Notes under the pieces: model-generated
What the model was told of the DNA's origin: nothing
What the model saw: the letters and a program-made list of their open reading frames with translations, nothing else
Databases searched by the model: none
Translations under genes and position numbers: made by a program
Assembly: GCA_023663365.1 (NCBI GenBank)
Contig: JAMPHP010000002.1
Span: 5,157-51,363 of the forward strand
Reading direction: 5' to 3'
DNA from: Muribaculaceae bacterium
Lineage (GTDB): Bacteria > Bacteroidota > Bacteroidia > Bacteroidales > Muribaculaceae
Length of the DNA: 46,207 nucleotides
Shown here: in pieces, positions 17,228-27,409 of the stretch
Position numbering within the stretch: the first letter of the stretch is position 1
How the letters are laid out: each line of letters begins with the position of its first letter

Positions 17228-19230
17228 AAGTGATTGTAAGCGCAATAGCCGCCGCTCTATTTGCCACCGGAGCGTATGCCTCACCGAGCCACGGCTACCC
17301 TACCGAGCCGGTGCCTTTCACAGCCGTATCTATCGACGATCCTTTCTGGAGCCCTCGCCTGGCCGCCGTGCGCGATGTCACCGTGCCACTGGCTTTCGCA
17401 AAGTGCGAGGAGACAGGCCGCTACGACAACTTCATCAAGGCTGCCACACCCTCCGACAGCTATGAAGTAGGCGGCTTTCCCTTCGACGACACCGACGTGT
17501 ACAAGACCATCGAAGGCGCAAGCTATATGCTGAGCACCTTCCCCGACAAGCGCCTCGAAAGCTATATCGACAGCGTCCTTGCCATCGTAGCCAAGGCTCA
17601 GGAGCCCGACGGCTACCTCAACACTTCCTTCACCATGAACCCCGCGCATCCGCACCCGTGGATGCAGCCCGGCCGGCGTTGGGCAAAGGTCGAGGACCTC
17701 AGCCATGAGTTCTACAACCTCGGGCACATGGTCGACGGCGCTGTGGCTCACTATCAGGCCACCGGCAAGCGCAACTTCCTCGACATAGCCATCCGATATG
17801 CCGACTGCATCTGCCGAGAGATCGGAGCCGCCGAAGGGCAGCTCGCCCTTGTGCCGGGGCATCAGATTGCCGAGATGGCTCTTGCTCGCCTCTACCTCGC
17901 CACGGGGCAGGAACGCTACCTCGAGCAGGCCAAGTTCTTTCTCGACCGACGTGGGCGCACCGAGCACCGCAACGCCTACAACCAGACTCACCTGCCCGTC
18001 ACCGAGCAGAGCGAGGCCGTGGGCCATGCCGTGCGTGCGGCATACATGTATGCAGGCATGGCCGACGTGGCAGCTCTCACCGGCGACTCGGCATACATCG
18101 CGGCCATCGACCGAATCTGGAACAATATCGTGGAGCGCAAGCTCTATATCACAGGCGCGATAGGTGCACGCCATGCCGGCGAATCGTTCGGCGACGACTA
18201 CGAGCTCCCCAATGCCGAGGCCTACGGCGAGACCTGTGCCTCGATAGGCAACGTCTACGTCAACCACCGCCTGTTCCTCCTTCACGGCCATGCGCGCTAC
18301 TACGATGTGCTTGAGCGCACGCTCTACAATGGCCTTATCGCCGGAATGTCGGTCGACGGCGGAGCTTTCTTCTACCCCAATCCTCTGGCCAGCGAGGGCG
18401 GCTATTCGCGCAAGCCGTGGTTCGGGTGCGCCTGCTGCCCCTCGAACCTCTGCCGCTTCCTGCCTTCGCTCCCCGGCTACATCTACGCCGTGCGGGGCAG
18501 CGAGCTCTACGTCAACCTCTACATCGGCAACAGCGCCACCGTTTCGGTCGGAGGCCGCAAGGTGGCTCTGCGCCAAAGCGGCGACTACACCGGCAGCGGG
18601 CGCGTGACTGTGACCATCGACTCGAACAAGGCCGGGCAGTTCGCTCTCAAGCTCCGCATACCCGGGCGGCAGCTCAACAGCCCCGTGCCGGGCGACCTGT
18701 ACTCCTACTCCGACGGCTACACGCCGGCGTTCACAGTATCGGTCAACGGCGAAGCTATCCCGCACGACATCTCCGACGGCTATCTCTCCATCAATCGCCG
18801 CTGGCGTAAGGGCGATACTGTTGAACTGAACTTCGACATGACTCCCCGCTGCATAGCCGCCGACCCGAAGGTGGAGGCTGACCGAGGCCGTGTGGCAGTG
18901 GAGCGCGGACCGCTGGTCTACTGCGCCGAGTGGCCCGATAATGACTTCGACATCCAGCGCGCCGTGATAAGCTCCAATTCAACATTCGCAGCTGCGGCTT
19001 CGGCAAAAATCGGTGGCTACACCGAGCTCAGCACCAAGGCGCGCCTCCTTGGCCGCGACAGCGAGGGGCTACCGCGCTTCGACGACGTTAATCTCACCCT
19101 CATACCTTACTACGCATGGGCGCACCGCGGCGAGGGCATGATGTCGGTATGGTTACCCTCGAGCGCCACCGCCACCCGTGCCGAAGGTAGCTCCGTGCGC
19201 ATCGAAAGCAACGAATTTGAAAATAAATAA
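17224..19230 (+). CDS. GH127-type beta-L-arabinofuranosidase
   Basis: This 668-aa exported protein (signal peptide [19 protein letters not shown]) belongs to the DUF1680/GH127 group. It has an (alpha/alpha)6 barrel (~35-430) followed by beta-sandwich domains. The zinc-site and catalytic pattern is clear: GETCASIG gives E336 and C338, and GCACCPSN gives C404 and C405. These correspond to Glu338, Cys340, Cys417 and Cys418 of the characterised HypBA1, whose first Cys of the pair is the nucleophile. It should release beta-L-arabinofuranose; the related family GH146 has the same chemistry and cannot be excluded by eye. It lies inside the plus operon, overlapping the GH43 gene and ending 1 nt before the GH51 gene. 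Confidence 0.9.
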   Translation: MKVIVSAIAAALFATGAYASPSHGYPTEPVPFTAVSIDDPFWSPRLAAVRDVTVPLAFAKCEETGRYDNFIKAATPSDSYEVGGFPFDDTDVYKTIEGASYMLSTFPDKRLESYIDSVLAIVAKAQEPDGYLNTSFTMNPAHPHPWMQPGRRWAKVEDLSHEFYNLGHMVDGAVAHYQATGKRNFLDIAIRYADCICREIGAAEGQLALVPGHQIAEMALARLYLATGQERYLEQAKFFLDRRGRTEHRNAYNQTHLPVTEQSEAVGHAVRAAYMYAGMADVAALTGDSAYIAAIDRIWNNIVERKLYITGAIGARHAGESFGDDYELPNAEAYGETCASIGNVYVNHRLFLLHGHARYYDVLERTLYNGLIAGMSVDGGAFFYPNPLASEGGYSRKPWFGCACCPSNLCRFLPSLPGYIYAVRGSELYVNLYIGNSATVSVGGRKVALRQSGDYTGSGRVTVTIDSNKAGQFALKLRIPGRQLNSPVPGDLYSYSDGYTPAFTVSVNGEAIPHDISDGYLSINRRWRKGDTVELNFDMTPRCIAADPKVEADRGRVAVERGPLVYCAEWPDNDFDIQRAVISSNSTFAAAASAKIGGYTELSTKARLLGRDSEGLPRFDDVNLTLIPYYAWAHRGEGMMSVWLPSSATATRAEGSSVRIESNEFENK

Positions 19231-19231
19231 C

Positions 19232-20782
19232 ATGAAATACAGCAAAGCACTGGTTGCAAGCGCCATGCTGTCGCTTTCTGCGGCAGCGTGGGCCGCCGAC
19301 AAAGCCTCCGTAGTTCCTTCTTACGGAGATATTGACAGCACCGCCGTAATCCCCGCCGAAATCTACGGCCACTTCGCCGAGCACCTCGGCACGTGTATCT
19401 ACGGCGGCCTGTGGGTAGGCGAGGACTCTGAAATTCCCAACGTACGCGGCTATCGCAAGGACGTGGTCGATGCACTGCGCGAGCTCAAGGTGCCCGTGCT
19501 GCGCTGGCCGGGCGGATGCTTCGCCGACGAATATCACTGGACCGACGGCATCGGCCCGCGTGAGAAGCGCCCGCGCATGGTCAACTCCAACTGGGGCGGC
19601 ACGGTGGAAGACAACAGCTTCGGCACTCATGAGTTCTTCGATCTGTGCGAGCTCATCGGCTGCGAACCTTACCTGAGCGGCAATGTAGGCAGCGGCACCG
19701 TGGCCGAACTCGCCAAGTGGGTGGAGTACATCACCGCTGCCGACGGCCCTATGGCGGAGCTGCGCAAGCAGAACGGACGCGAGAAGCCCTGGCACCTTAA
19801 GTATCTCGGCGTAGGCAACGAAAGCTGGGGCTGCGGCGGCAACTTCACTCCCGAAGCATACGCCGACGAATACCGCCGCTACCAGACCTACTGCCGCAAC
19901 TTCGACGGCAACGAGCTCTTCAAGATAGCATCCGGCGCCAGCGACTACGACTACCGATGGACCGACGTGCTCATGGACAAAGCCCGCAACCACATGCACG
20001 GCCTTTCGCTGCACTACTACACCGTGGCCGGCTGGACAGGCAGCAAGGGAACCGCGACCCGCTTCTCCGACGACGACTTCTACTGGACCATGGGCAAGTG
20101 CCTTGAGATTGAGGATGTAATCAATCGCCACGACTCCATCATGAGCGCCTACGACCCCGGCCGTCGCGTGGCTCTCCTGGTCGATGAGTGGGGCACATGG
20201 TGGGACGAGGAACCGGGCACCGTGCCGGGGCATCTCTACCAGCAGAACACCCTGCGCGATGCGCTTGTGGCCTCGCTAAGCCTCGACGTGTTCAACCGCC
20301 ACACCGACAGGGTGAAGATGGCAAACATAGCTCAGATAGCCAACGTGCTGCAGGCCATGGTGCTCACAAAGGGCGGCGAAATGGTGCTCACGCCTACCTA
20401 CTATGTATTCAAGATGTATGCCGACCATCAGGGTGCCACTCCCCTGCCCCTGGCCATCGACACCCGCACACGGGATGTGCGCGATGGCCGCACGGTGCCG
20501 CAGGTGAGCGCTACGGCCTCGGTCAACGCCGGCATTATGAATCTCACCCTCACAAACACTGATCTCAGCTCGGCGGTAGATGTCGATGTGCCGCTGCCCG
20601 CCAAGGGTGCCCGCGTGCTCGAGGCCGAAATCCTCACCGCCGACCACATTACCGACTTCAACGACTTCGGTAAGCCCGAAGCAGTAAGCCTAAAGCCTTT
20701 CAGCGGCGCCCGTGTGGCAAAGGACATGCTGAAACTCAGCGTCCCGGCAAAGGCGGTAATTCACATTAAAGTAAAAATCTGA
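19232..20782 (+). CDS. GH51 alpha-L-arabinofuranosidase
   Basis: This is a 516-aa exported protein. The ATG at 19232 gives signal peptide [21 protein letters not shown]; the longer frame opening from 19178 lies inside GH127 and is rejected. GH51 motifs are [51 protein letters not shown] (acid/base E197) and [10 protein letters not shown] (nucleophile E319), followed by a C-terminal beta-sandwich. It removes alpha-L-arabinofuranose side chains. Length is normal for the family. Only 1 nt separates it from GH127 and 3 nt from GH97, so translational coupling is likely. Export to the periplasm fits Bacteroidetes arabinan and arabinogalactan loci. Confidence 0.94.
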   Translation: MKYSKALVASAMLSLSAAAWAADKASVVPSYGDIDSTAVIPAEIYGHFAEHLGTCIYGGLWVGEDSEIPNVRGYRKDVVDALRELKVPVLRWPGGCFADEYHWTDGIGPREKRPRMVNSNWGGTVEDNSFGTHEFFDLCELIGCEPYLSGNVGSGTVAELAKWVEYITAADGPMAELRKQNGREKPWHLKYLGVGNESWGCGGNFTPEAYADEYRRYQTYCRNFDGNELFKIASGASDYDYRWTDVLMDKARNHMHGLSLHYYTVAGWTGSKGTATRFSDDDFYWTMGKCLEIEDVINRHDSIMSAYDPGRRVALLVDEWGTWWDEEPGTVPGHLYQQNTLRDALVASLSLDVFNRHTDRVKMANIAQIANVLQAMVLTKGGEMVLTPTYYVFKMYADHQGATPLPLAIDTRTRDVRDGRTVPQVSATASVNAGIMNLTLTNTDLSSAVDVDVPLPAKGARVLEAEILTADHITDFNDFGKPEAVSLKPFSGARVAKDMLKLSVPAKAVIHIKVKI

Positions 20783-20785
20783 CAG

Positions 20786-22735
20786 ATGAGAGCAATTCTT
20801 TCAGCGATTCTCACCCTTGCACTCGCAGGCACGGCATCGGCTGCGGACGTACTTAGCCCCGACGGCCGCACACGCCTCTCGGTGGAGCTCATTGATGGCT
20901 GCCCGGTGTACTCTGTAAGCTACGATGGCGAGGTGATGCTCGAGCCGTCGAAACTCGGACTGTGGACCGACACTGCCGACTTCGCCGACTCACTATCGGC
21001 TCTCGGCGACAGCATAGCCGACTTCGAGGCAAACTTCGCCCAGGACCGCATAAAACACTCTACGGTCGACTTCAAGGCACGCCGTCTGCTCACCCGCTTC
21101 CGCAATAAAGACGGGCACACACTCACCATAGAGTGGCTCGTCGGCAACAACGACATAGCTTTCCGCTACCACCTGCCCCGCTTGGGCGAGCGAGGAAGCG
21201 CCGTGGTGCTCCGCGAGAACACCTCGTTCTGCTTTCCATCATTCACCACCACCTTCATCACACCGCAGAGCGACCCTATGATAGGCTGGAAGCGCACCAA
21301 ACCGAGCTATGAAGAAGAGTACAGCGCCGATGCTCCTATGGATGTGCCTTCGCAGTACGGCCACGGCTACACCTTCCCCGCGCTCTTCCACGTGGGCGAC
21401 CGCGGATGGGTGCTCCTGAGCGAGACCGGCGTCGACGGTTCCTACTGTGGCTCACGCCTGAGCGATTTCGCCGGCGGTGCCTACACCATCGAGTACCCTA
21501 TGCCCGAAGAAAACAACGGCAACGGCACTGCAGCGCCGGGTATAGCCCTCCCCGGAGCCACGCCCTGGCGCACTATCACCCTCGGAAGCACGCTCAAGCC
21601 CATCGTCGAGACCGTAATACCCTGGGCGCCCCTGTCACCTCTCTACGAAGCCGACTGCAGCACCGAAGGCCGCGGCACATGGAGCTGGATTATATGGCAG
21701 GATGGCAGCATCAACAGCGACGATCAGCGCAAATTCATCGACTTGGCGGCCGATATGGGCTACAACCATGCTCTCATCGACAACTGGTGGAACACAAACA
21801 TAGGCCGCGAAGGCATGGCAGAGCTCGCTCGATATGCCCGTTCAAAAGGCGTGAACATAGGTGTATGGTACTCATCAAGTGGCTGGTGGAACGACATAGA
21901 GCAAGGCCCTACCGACCTGATGTCGCGCCCAATACCCCGTAAGAAAGAGCTCAAATGGCTGCAAAGCATAGGTGTGAAGACTATTAAGGTCGACTTCTTC
22001 GGCGGCGACAAGCAGGAGACGATGCGCCTCTACGAGGATATCCTCAGCGATGCCGCCGACTATGGCATCAGCGTGATTTTCCACGGCTGCACCCTGCCGC
22101 GCGGTTGGGAGCGCCTCTACCCCAACTACGTTGGCAGCGAGGCCGTGCTTGCGTCGGAAAACCTCGTTTTCTCGCAGGATTTCTGCGATAAAGAAGCCTT
22201 CAACGCATCGCTGCACCCCTTTATCCGCAACACCGTGGGCTGCATGGAGTATGGCGGCACGGTGCTCAACAAGCGCCTTGCCAAGGACGACAAGGGCGGC
22301 AACATCCGTCGCACCGACGATGCTTTCCAGCTCGCCACCGCCATCCTCTTCCAGAACCCCGTGCAGAACTTCGCCCTCACCCCCGAAGCGGTGGCCTCGG
22401 CTCCGGCCGATGCCGTGCGCTTCATGCGCGAGGTGCCCACCACCTGGGATGAGACACGCTTCATCGACGGCTACCCCGGCAAGTACGCAGTGATAGCGCG
22501 CCGACACGCCGACACCTGGTACGTGGCCGGTGTCAGCGCCCTCGACGAGCCCCTCGACCTTTCGCTCGATCTCCCCATGATAGCACCGGGAAGCGTGGCC
22601 GAAGTCTACTCCGGAGATACCGACGGCATCCTCCGTGCCCGTGAGATGAAGGTGAAGAACCCGCACAAGGTCAAAATCACCCTCAACCGGAACCACGGAT
22701 TTGTATTGAAATACCAAAACCAATCTCATGAATAA
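20786..22735 (+). CDS. GH97 glycosidase, retaining (alpha-galactosidase / beta-L-arabinopyranosidase) type
   Basis: This is a 649-aa exported protein with signal peptide MRAILSAILTLALAGTASA. The order is an N-terminal GH97 beta-sandwich (starting VLSPDGRTRLSVEL), a (beta/alpha)8 barrel (GRGTWSWIIWQDGSINSDDQ; YNHALIDNWW; GVNIGVWYSSSGWW) and a C-terminal beta domain. IKVDFFGGDKQETM gives Asp403, the position of the nucleophile in retaining GH97 enzymes, and GSEAV gives Glu452 as a candidate acid/base. Inverting SusB-like members lack this Asp, so a retaining enzyme on alpha-galactose or beta-L-arabinopyranose is the best reading. Both sugars cap arabinogalactan side chains. It overlaps the next gene by 8 nt. 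Confidence 0.9.
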   Translation: MRAILSAILTLALAGTASAADVLSPDGRTRLSVELIDGCPVYSVSYDGEVMLEPSKLGLWTDTADFADSLSALGDSIADFEANFAQDRIKHSTVDFKARRLLTRFRNKDGHTLTIEWLVGNNDIAFRYHLPRLGERGSAVVLRENTSFCFPSFTTTFITPQSDPMIGWKRTKPSYEEEYSADAPMDVPSQYGHGYTFPALFHVGDRGWVLLSETGVDGSYCGSRLSDFAGGAYTIEYPMPEENNGNGTAAPGIALPGATPWRTITLGSTLKPIVETVIPWAPLSPLYEADCSTEGRGTWSWIIWQDGSINSDDQRKFIDLAADMGYNHALIDNWWNTNIGREGMAELARYARSKGVNIGVWYSSSGWWNDIEQGPTDLMSRPIPRKKELKWLQSIGVKTIKVDFFGGDKQETMRLYEDILSDAADYGISVIFHGCTLPRGWERLYPNYVGSEAVLASENLVFSQDFCDKEAFNASLHPFIRNTVGCMEYGGTVLNKRLAKDDKGGNIRRTDDAFQLATAILFQNPVQNFALTPEAVASAPADAVRFMREVPTTWDETRFIDGYPGKYAVIARRHADTWYVAGVSALDEPLDLSLDLPMIAPGSVAEVYSGDTDGILRAREMKVKNPHKVKITLNRNHGFVLKYQNQSHE

Positions 22736-25700
22736 ACTTATCACAAGCCTTGCTCTCGCGGCAGCGGCTCTGTCGGCGGTGTCGGCAGTGGCTGCTCCCC
22801 GTGAGCAAATCGTTCAGTACGAGCAATGGCTCGATACCGACGGCAACCCCGTCAACGCACACGGCGGCGGCATCCTCTATCACAACGGTAAATACTACTG
22901 GTACGGCGAGTACAAGAAAGGCAAGACCATCCTCCCCGAGTGGGCTACATGGGAGTGCTACCGCACCGATGTGTCGGGCGTGAGCTGCTACTCCTCGCCC
23001 GACATGGTGAACTGGACCTTCGGGGGCGTAGTCCTTCCCGCCGAGCCCGACATTCCCGGCAGCGACCTGCACCCGAGCAAGGTGATAGAGCGCCCCAAGG
23101 TGGTCTATAACCCCAAGACCCGCAAATTCGTGATGTGGGTGCACGCCGAAAGCGCCGACTACAGCAAGGCTGCCGCCGGCGTGGCCGTGGCCGACAGCCC
23201 CACAGGTCCCTTTACCTACGTGGGCAGCTTCCGCCCCAACAATGCCATGAGCCGCGACCAGACGGTGTTTGTCGATGACGACGGCAAGGCATACCAGTTC
23301 TATTCGTCGGAGAACAACCAGACGATGTATATCAGCGAGCTCACCGACGACTACCTCCGCCCCACCGGCAAGTTCACCCGCAACTTCATAGGCGAGGCTC
23401 GCGAAGCTCCTGCGGTATTCAAGCGCAACGGCAAGTACTACGTGCTCACCTCGGGTTGCACCGGCTGGGATCCCAATCAGGCCGGACTTGCCGTGGCTGA
23501 CTCCATCATGGGCCCCTGGACAAATCTCGGCAACCCCTGCACCGGCAAGGATGCCGACAAGACTTTCTACGCCCAGAGCACCTACGTGCAGCCCGTGATG
23601 GGTAAGAAAGATGCCTATGTGGCTATGTTCGACCGCTGGAACAAGACCGACCTTGAGGACTCCCGCTACGTGTGGCTGCCCATGCAATTCGACGGCGACA
23701 GCATCACAATACCCTGGCGCGAAAGCTGGAGCATGGACGTGTTCGACGACAAAGGCCGCTTCGAGGCCGGCAAGGGCACATTCCTGCTTAATGGCGAACC
23801 TTTCGTGGTGAAAGCCGCCGAGCTCCATTACCCGCGCATACCTCGCGAGTACTGGGAGCACCGTATTCAGATGTGCAAGGCCCTTGGTATGAACACTATC
23901 TGCCTCTACGTGTTCTGGAACTACCACGAGCAGACACCCGACAGCTTCGACTTCGAGGGACAGAAAGACCTTGCCGAGTTTATCCGCCTCTGCAAGGCAA
24001 ACGACATGTACGTGATTCTCCGCCCCGGCCCCTACGTGTGCGCCGAGTGGGAGATGGGCGGTCTGCCATGGTGGCTGCTCAAGAAGAAGGATATAAAGCT
24101 GCGCGAGAACGACCCCTATTTCCTCGAGCGCGTGGATAAGTTCCAGAAGGCCGTGGCCGAGCAGGTCGAAGGCCTCACCGTGGCCGACGGCGGCCCCATC
24201 ATCATGGTGCAGGTTGAGAACGAATACGGCTCCTACGGCACCGACAAAGAGTATGTGGGTAATATCCGCGACATGCTCCGCCGCAACTTCGGCACCGATG
24301 TCACACTCTTCCAGTGCGACTGGTCGTCGAACTATCTCAACAACGGCCTCGACGACCTCATCTGGACCATGAACTTCGGCACGGGAGCAAACATCGACCA
24401 GCAGTTCGCCAGCCTCCGCCACGAGCGCCCCGAGAGCCCGCTTATGTGCTCGGAATTTTGGAGCGGTTGGTTCGACAAATGGGGCGGCAACCACGAGACA
24501 CGCCCCGCCGCCGATATGATCGCCGGCCTCACTGAGATGCTCGACAAGGGCATTTCATTCAGCCTCTACATGACTCACGGCGGCACAAACTGGGGTCACT
24601 GGGCAGGCGCCAACTCGCCCGGTTTCGCCCCCGACGTCACCTCCTACGACTACGACGCCCCCATCAGCGAGTATGGCGAAGCCACACCCAAATACCACGC
24701 TCTCCGCGAAGCCCTTGCCAAGTATCACATCGGCAGGCTGCCCGCCGTGCCCAAAGCCATCCCCTCGGTGGCCGTCAAAGAGTTCACATTCACTGAGTTC
24801 GCACCTCTCTTCGACAATCTGCCCGCTCCCAAAAGCGACAAGAAAATACGCACCATGGAGGAGTACGACCAAGGCTTCGGCAGCATCCTCTACCGCACTA
24901 CCCTCCCCGAGCTGACGTCGCAGGCAGTGCTCACCATCGATGAGCCCCACGACTTCGCTCAGGTATTCATCGATGGCCGCTACATAGGCAAGCTCGACCG
25001 CCGCCTCGGCGAGAAGCAGCTCACCATCCCCGCAGTGAAAGCCGGTGCGCGGCTCGACATCCTCGTCGAGGCCATGGGCCGCATCAACTTCGGCCGCGCC
25101 ATTAAGGACTTCAAAGGCATCACCGACAAAGTCACCGTCACAATCGACAAAGCCGGCTACCCCTTCACCACCGAGCTTCGCAACTGGGATGTATTCAACC
25201 TTCCCGACGAACCGGCCTTCTACAGCGGCATGAACTTCAAGCCCCTTGCCGAAGCCACCCGCAAGGAGTCCGGCCGCCTGCCCGCAGGTGTCTACCGCAC
25301 CACCTTCAAGGTCAAAAAGCCCGGCGACACCTTCATCAACATGGAAGGCTGGGGCAAAGGTCTGGTCTACGTCAATGGTCACGACCTCGGCCGCTTCTGG
25401 GAGATCGGCCCGCAGCAGACACTCTATCTGCCCGGTTGCTGGCTCAACAAGGGCGACAACGAAATTGTGGTATTCGACATCGTAGGTCCGCAGCAGGCCC
25501 GCAGCGAAGGCCTCGCCAAGCCCGTTATCGACAAGCTCCTCACGCCCAAGCCTCTCACACACCGTGAGGAGGGTCAAAAGCTCGACCTCAGCGCCGAGAA
25601 GCCCGTGATGAGCGGCTCCTTCAAGCCCGGCAACGGCTGGCAGAAAGTCGACTTCCCCTCTGAAGCATCGGGCAGATATGTGGCTCTTGAGTTCCTCAAC

Positions 25701-26033
25701 GCCATCGACGAAGGCGACAACGCCGCCATCGCCGAGTTCTACCTCCTCGATGCCGATGGCAAACGCCTCTCGCGCGAGCCGTGGACCGTGGTCTACGCCG
25801 ATGCCGAAGATGTGACCGACGGCAACCGCGCCGCCGATAAAATCTACGACCTTCAGGAGTCAACCTTCTGGTCGACCGGCAAGGAAGCCAAATACCCGCA
25901 CGCCATCGTCCTCGACCTCGGCGCTGAGCACACCCTCGGAGGCCTCGAGTATCTCCCCCGCATGGAGGCTGAGGTTCCCGGCGCCATCAAGGACTTCCGC
26001 GTATTTGTGAAAAGCAGCGATTTCAAATATTGA
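22728..26033 (+). CDS. GH43-GH35 fusion: galactanase-like propeller plus beta-galactosidase
   Basis: This is an 1101-aa exported enzyme with two catalytic modules. Residues ~22-330 are a GH43 propeller (NAHGGGILY, YYWYGEY, IERPKVVY with E121, EAPAVF with E226, AQSTYV with Q283), of the same subgroup as the enzyme at 16130. Residues ~336-640 are a GH35 barrel starting GKGTFLLNGEPFVVKAAELH, with VENEYGSYG (acid/base E499) and MCSEFWSGWFDKWG (nucleophile E576). Jelly-roll domains typical of GH35 follow (~690-930), with an F5/8-like module at the C-terminus (~960-1101). Both sets of residues look intact, so this is probably bifunctional on beta-galactosidic linkages. It has no internal frameshift. 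The next gene starts within its stop codon (TGATG). Confidence 0.92.
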   Translation: MNKLITSLALAAAALSAVSAVAAPREQIVQYEQWLDTDGNPVNAHGGGILYHNGKYYWYGEYKKGKTILPEWATWECYRTDVSGVSCYSSPDMVNWTFGGVVLPAEPDIPGSDLHPSKVIERPKVVYNPKTRKFVMWVHAESADYSKAAAGVAVADSPTGPFTYVGSFRPNNAMSRDQTVFVDDDGKAYQFYSSENNQTMYISELTDDYLRPTGKFTRNFIGEAREAPAVFKRNGKYYVLTSGCTGWDPNQAGLAVADSIMGPWTNLGNPCTGKDADKTFYAQSTYVQPVMGKKDAYVAMFDRWNKTDLEDSRYVWLPMQFDGDSITIPWRESWSMDVFDDKGRFEAGKGTFLLNGEPFVVKAAELHYPRIPREYWEHRIQMCKALGMNTICLYVFWNYHEQTPDSFDFEGQKDLAEFIRLCKANDMYVILRPGPYVCAEWEMGGLPWWLLKKKDIKLRENDPYFLERVDKFQKAVAEQVEGLTVADGGPIIMVQVENEYGSYGTDKEYVGNIRDMLRRNFGTDVTLFQCDWSSNYLNNGLDDLIWTMNFGTGANIDQQFASLRHERPESPLMCSEFWSGWFDKWGGNHETRPAADMIAGLTEMLDKGISFSLYMTHGGTNWGHWAGANSPGFAPDVTSYDYDAPISEYGEATPKYHALREALAKYHIGRLPAVPKAIPSVAVKEFTFTEFAPLFDNLPAPKSDKKIRTMEEYDQGFGSILYRTTLPELTSQAVLTIDEPHDFAQVFIDGRYIGKLDRRLGEKQLTIPAVKAGARLDILVEAMGRINFGRAIKDFKGITDKVTVTIDKAGYPFTTELRNWDVFNLPDEPAFYSGMNFKPLAEATRKESGRLPAGVYRTTFKVKKPGDTFINMEGWGKGLVYVNGHDLGRFWEIGPQQTLYLPGCWLNKGDNEIVVFDIVGPQQARSEGLAKPVIDKLLTPKPLTHREEGQKLDLSAEKPVMSGSFKPGNGWQKVDFPSEASGRYVALEFLNAIDEGDNAAIAEFYLLDADGKRLSREPWTVVYADAEDVTDGNRAADKIYDLQESTFWSTGKEAKYPHAIVLDLGAEHTLGGLEYLPRMEAEVPGAIKDFRVFVKSSDFKY

Positions 26034-27334
26034 TGAAAGCACGCATCGCACTATCAGCGCTCGCTCTGGCTGCAGCCTCTCTCGCTCAGGGGCTGCAGCC
26101 AGATGCGGGCTTGGCACGCTTCGTGGAGGCCGGGCCGGGCTATAGCAAGACGTCGGTCAACACCGCCGTCTTCCGCTCGGCTTCCCTCGCCACACACGAC
26201 AGCACACAGTACATCGCATACTACGACAGCCTCGGCTACCTCACCCTCGGCAAGCGCCCTCTCGGTGCCGAAAGCTGGGAGCTCAGCACCTCACAGTACC
26301 GTGGAAATGTGTCCGACGCTCACAATGTGATCAGCATCGGGGTCGATGGCAACGGTGTGCTCCACACTTCATTCGACCATCACGGCCACCCTCTGCGCTA
26401 TGCACGTGCCGTGGCCCCGGGCAGCCTCCAACTCGGACCGCTCGAGAGCATGACAGGCATCGACGAAGAGAAAGTGACCTACCCCGAGTTCTACACCTTG
26501 GCCGACGGCGACATGCTCTTTGTGTACCGCTCAGGCGCATCCGGGCGTGGCAACATGGCAATCAACCGCTACGACCACAAAAGCCGGAAATGGCTCCGCG
26601 TGCAGGATAATCTGCTCGACGGCCAGGACGAGCGCAGCCCCTACTGGCAGCTCTGCGTAGATGCAAACGGCGTGATACACCTGTCCTGGGTGTGGCGTGA
26701 GACATGGCTCGTGGAGACAAATCACGACCTGTGCTACGCACGCTCCTCCGATGGCGGGCGCTCTTGGCAGAAGTCCGACGGCTCGGCCTATACCCTACCC
26801 ATCAACGCCGCCAACGCCGAGTACGCCTGGCGCATACCGCAGAACTCCGAGCTTATAAACCAGACCGCCATGACGGCCGATGCCGACTCACGCCCCTACA
26901 TCGTCACCTACTGGCGCGACCCCGACTCCTCGGTGCCGCAGTACCGCATGGTGTGGCACGACGGCACGGCATGGAAGCAGCGCGCCATCTCGCAGCGCAC
27001 CACGCCCTTCTCGCTGGCAGGCGGTGGCACGAAGATGATACCCGTATCTCGCCCGCGTGTAGTGGCCGACGGCAATTACATCGCCATGATATTCCGCGAT
27101 GCCGAGCGGGGCTCGAAGGTGTCGATGAGCTCCACCACCGATGGCCCGGAAGGCACATGGAGCGTAAGCGACCTCACCCTCGACAGTGTTGATGCCTGGG
27201 AGCCGACACTCGACTGCGACCTATGGCGCTCGCAGGGCAAGCTCCACATATTCGTGCAGCGCACAGCTCAGGGCGACGGCGAGCGCACCGTCGACACTCC
27301 GGCAACTGCAGTGGGTGTGCTCGAGGTGAAATAG
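26033..27334 (+). CDS. BNR_4 beta-propeller enzyme (GH145 or polysaccharide lyase candidate)
   Basis: This 433-aa exported protein starts at ATG 26033, sharing one base with the GH43-GH35 stop; signal peptide MKARIALSALALAAASLAQ. It has the BNR_4 propeller hallmarks: TQYIAYYDSLGYLTLGKRPL, NVISIGVDGNGVLHTSFDHH (H116, H117), GHPLRYARA, YWQLCVDANGVIHLSW and PFSLAGGGTKMIPVSRPRVV. Known BNR_4 enzymes include ulvan-type lyases and the GH145 rhamnosidase acting on rhamnose-glucuronate caps of arabinogalactan protein. Here it is the best candidate to remove such a cap. A lyase would explain the GH105 domain encoded in the other arm; a hydrolase would pair instead with a glucuronidase. I cannot choose from sequence alone. 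It is the last gene of the PUL. Confidence 0.8.
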   Translation: MKARIALSALALAAASLAQGLQPDAGLARFVEAGPGYSKTSVNTAVFRSASLATHDSTQYIAYYDSLGYLTLGKRPLGAESWELSTSQYRGNVSDAHNVISIGVDGNGVLHTSFDHHGHPLRYARAVAPGSLQLGPLESMTGIDEEKVTYPEFYTLADGDMLFVYRSGASGRGNMAINRYDHKSRKWLRVQDNLLDGQDERSPYWQLCVDANGVIHLSWVWRETWLVETNHDLCYARSSDGGRSWQKSDGSAYTLPINAANAEYAWRIPQNSELINQTAMTADADSRPYIVTYWRDPDSSVPQYRMVWHDGTAWKQRAISQRTTPFSLAGGGTKMIPVSRPRVVADGNYIAMIFRDAERGSKVSMSSTTDGPEGTWSVSDLTLDSVDAWEPTLDCDLWRSQGKLHIFVQRTAQGDGERTVDTPATAVGVLEVK

Positions 27335-27360
27335 AAGCCCCCGCGCAATACGCGGCGAAA

Positions 27361-27392
27361 TTTGGCGTTATAAATAAATGTGAGTAACTTTG
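27361..27392 (+). promoter_or_regulatory. porQ promoter
   Basis: TTTG (27361-27364), a 20-nt spacer, and TAACTTTG (27385-27392) make a near-perfect Bacteroidetes promoter. The start codon follows 17 nt later, giving a short leader. It separates the housekeeping cluster from the upstream PUL. Confidence 0.8.
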
Positions 27393-27409
27393 TACCACAG
27401 TTCACGTTA

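Noticed and set aside
17281-18765. 494-aa open frame antisense to the GH127 gene
   Set aside because: It is a mirror of strong GC codon bias. It has no family motif, is Val/Gly/Ala/His-rich, and the plus strand carries the full GH127 signature.
22683-24494. 603-aa open frame antisense to GH97 and the GH43-GH35 gene
   Set aside because: Low-information composition (Val/Ala/His/Gly), no domain, and it lies opposite two well-supported enzymes.
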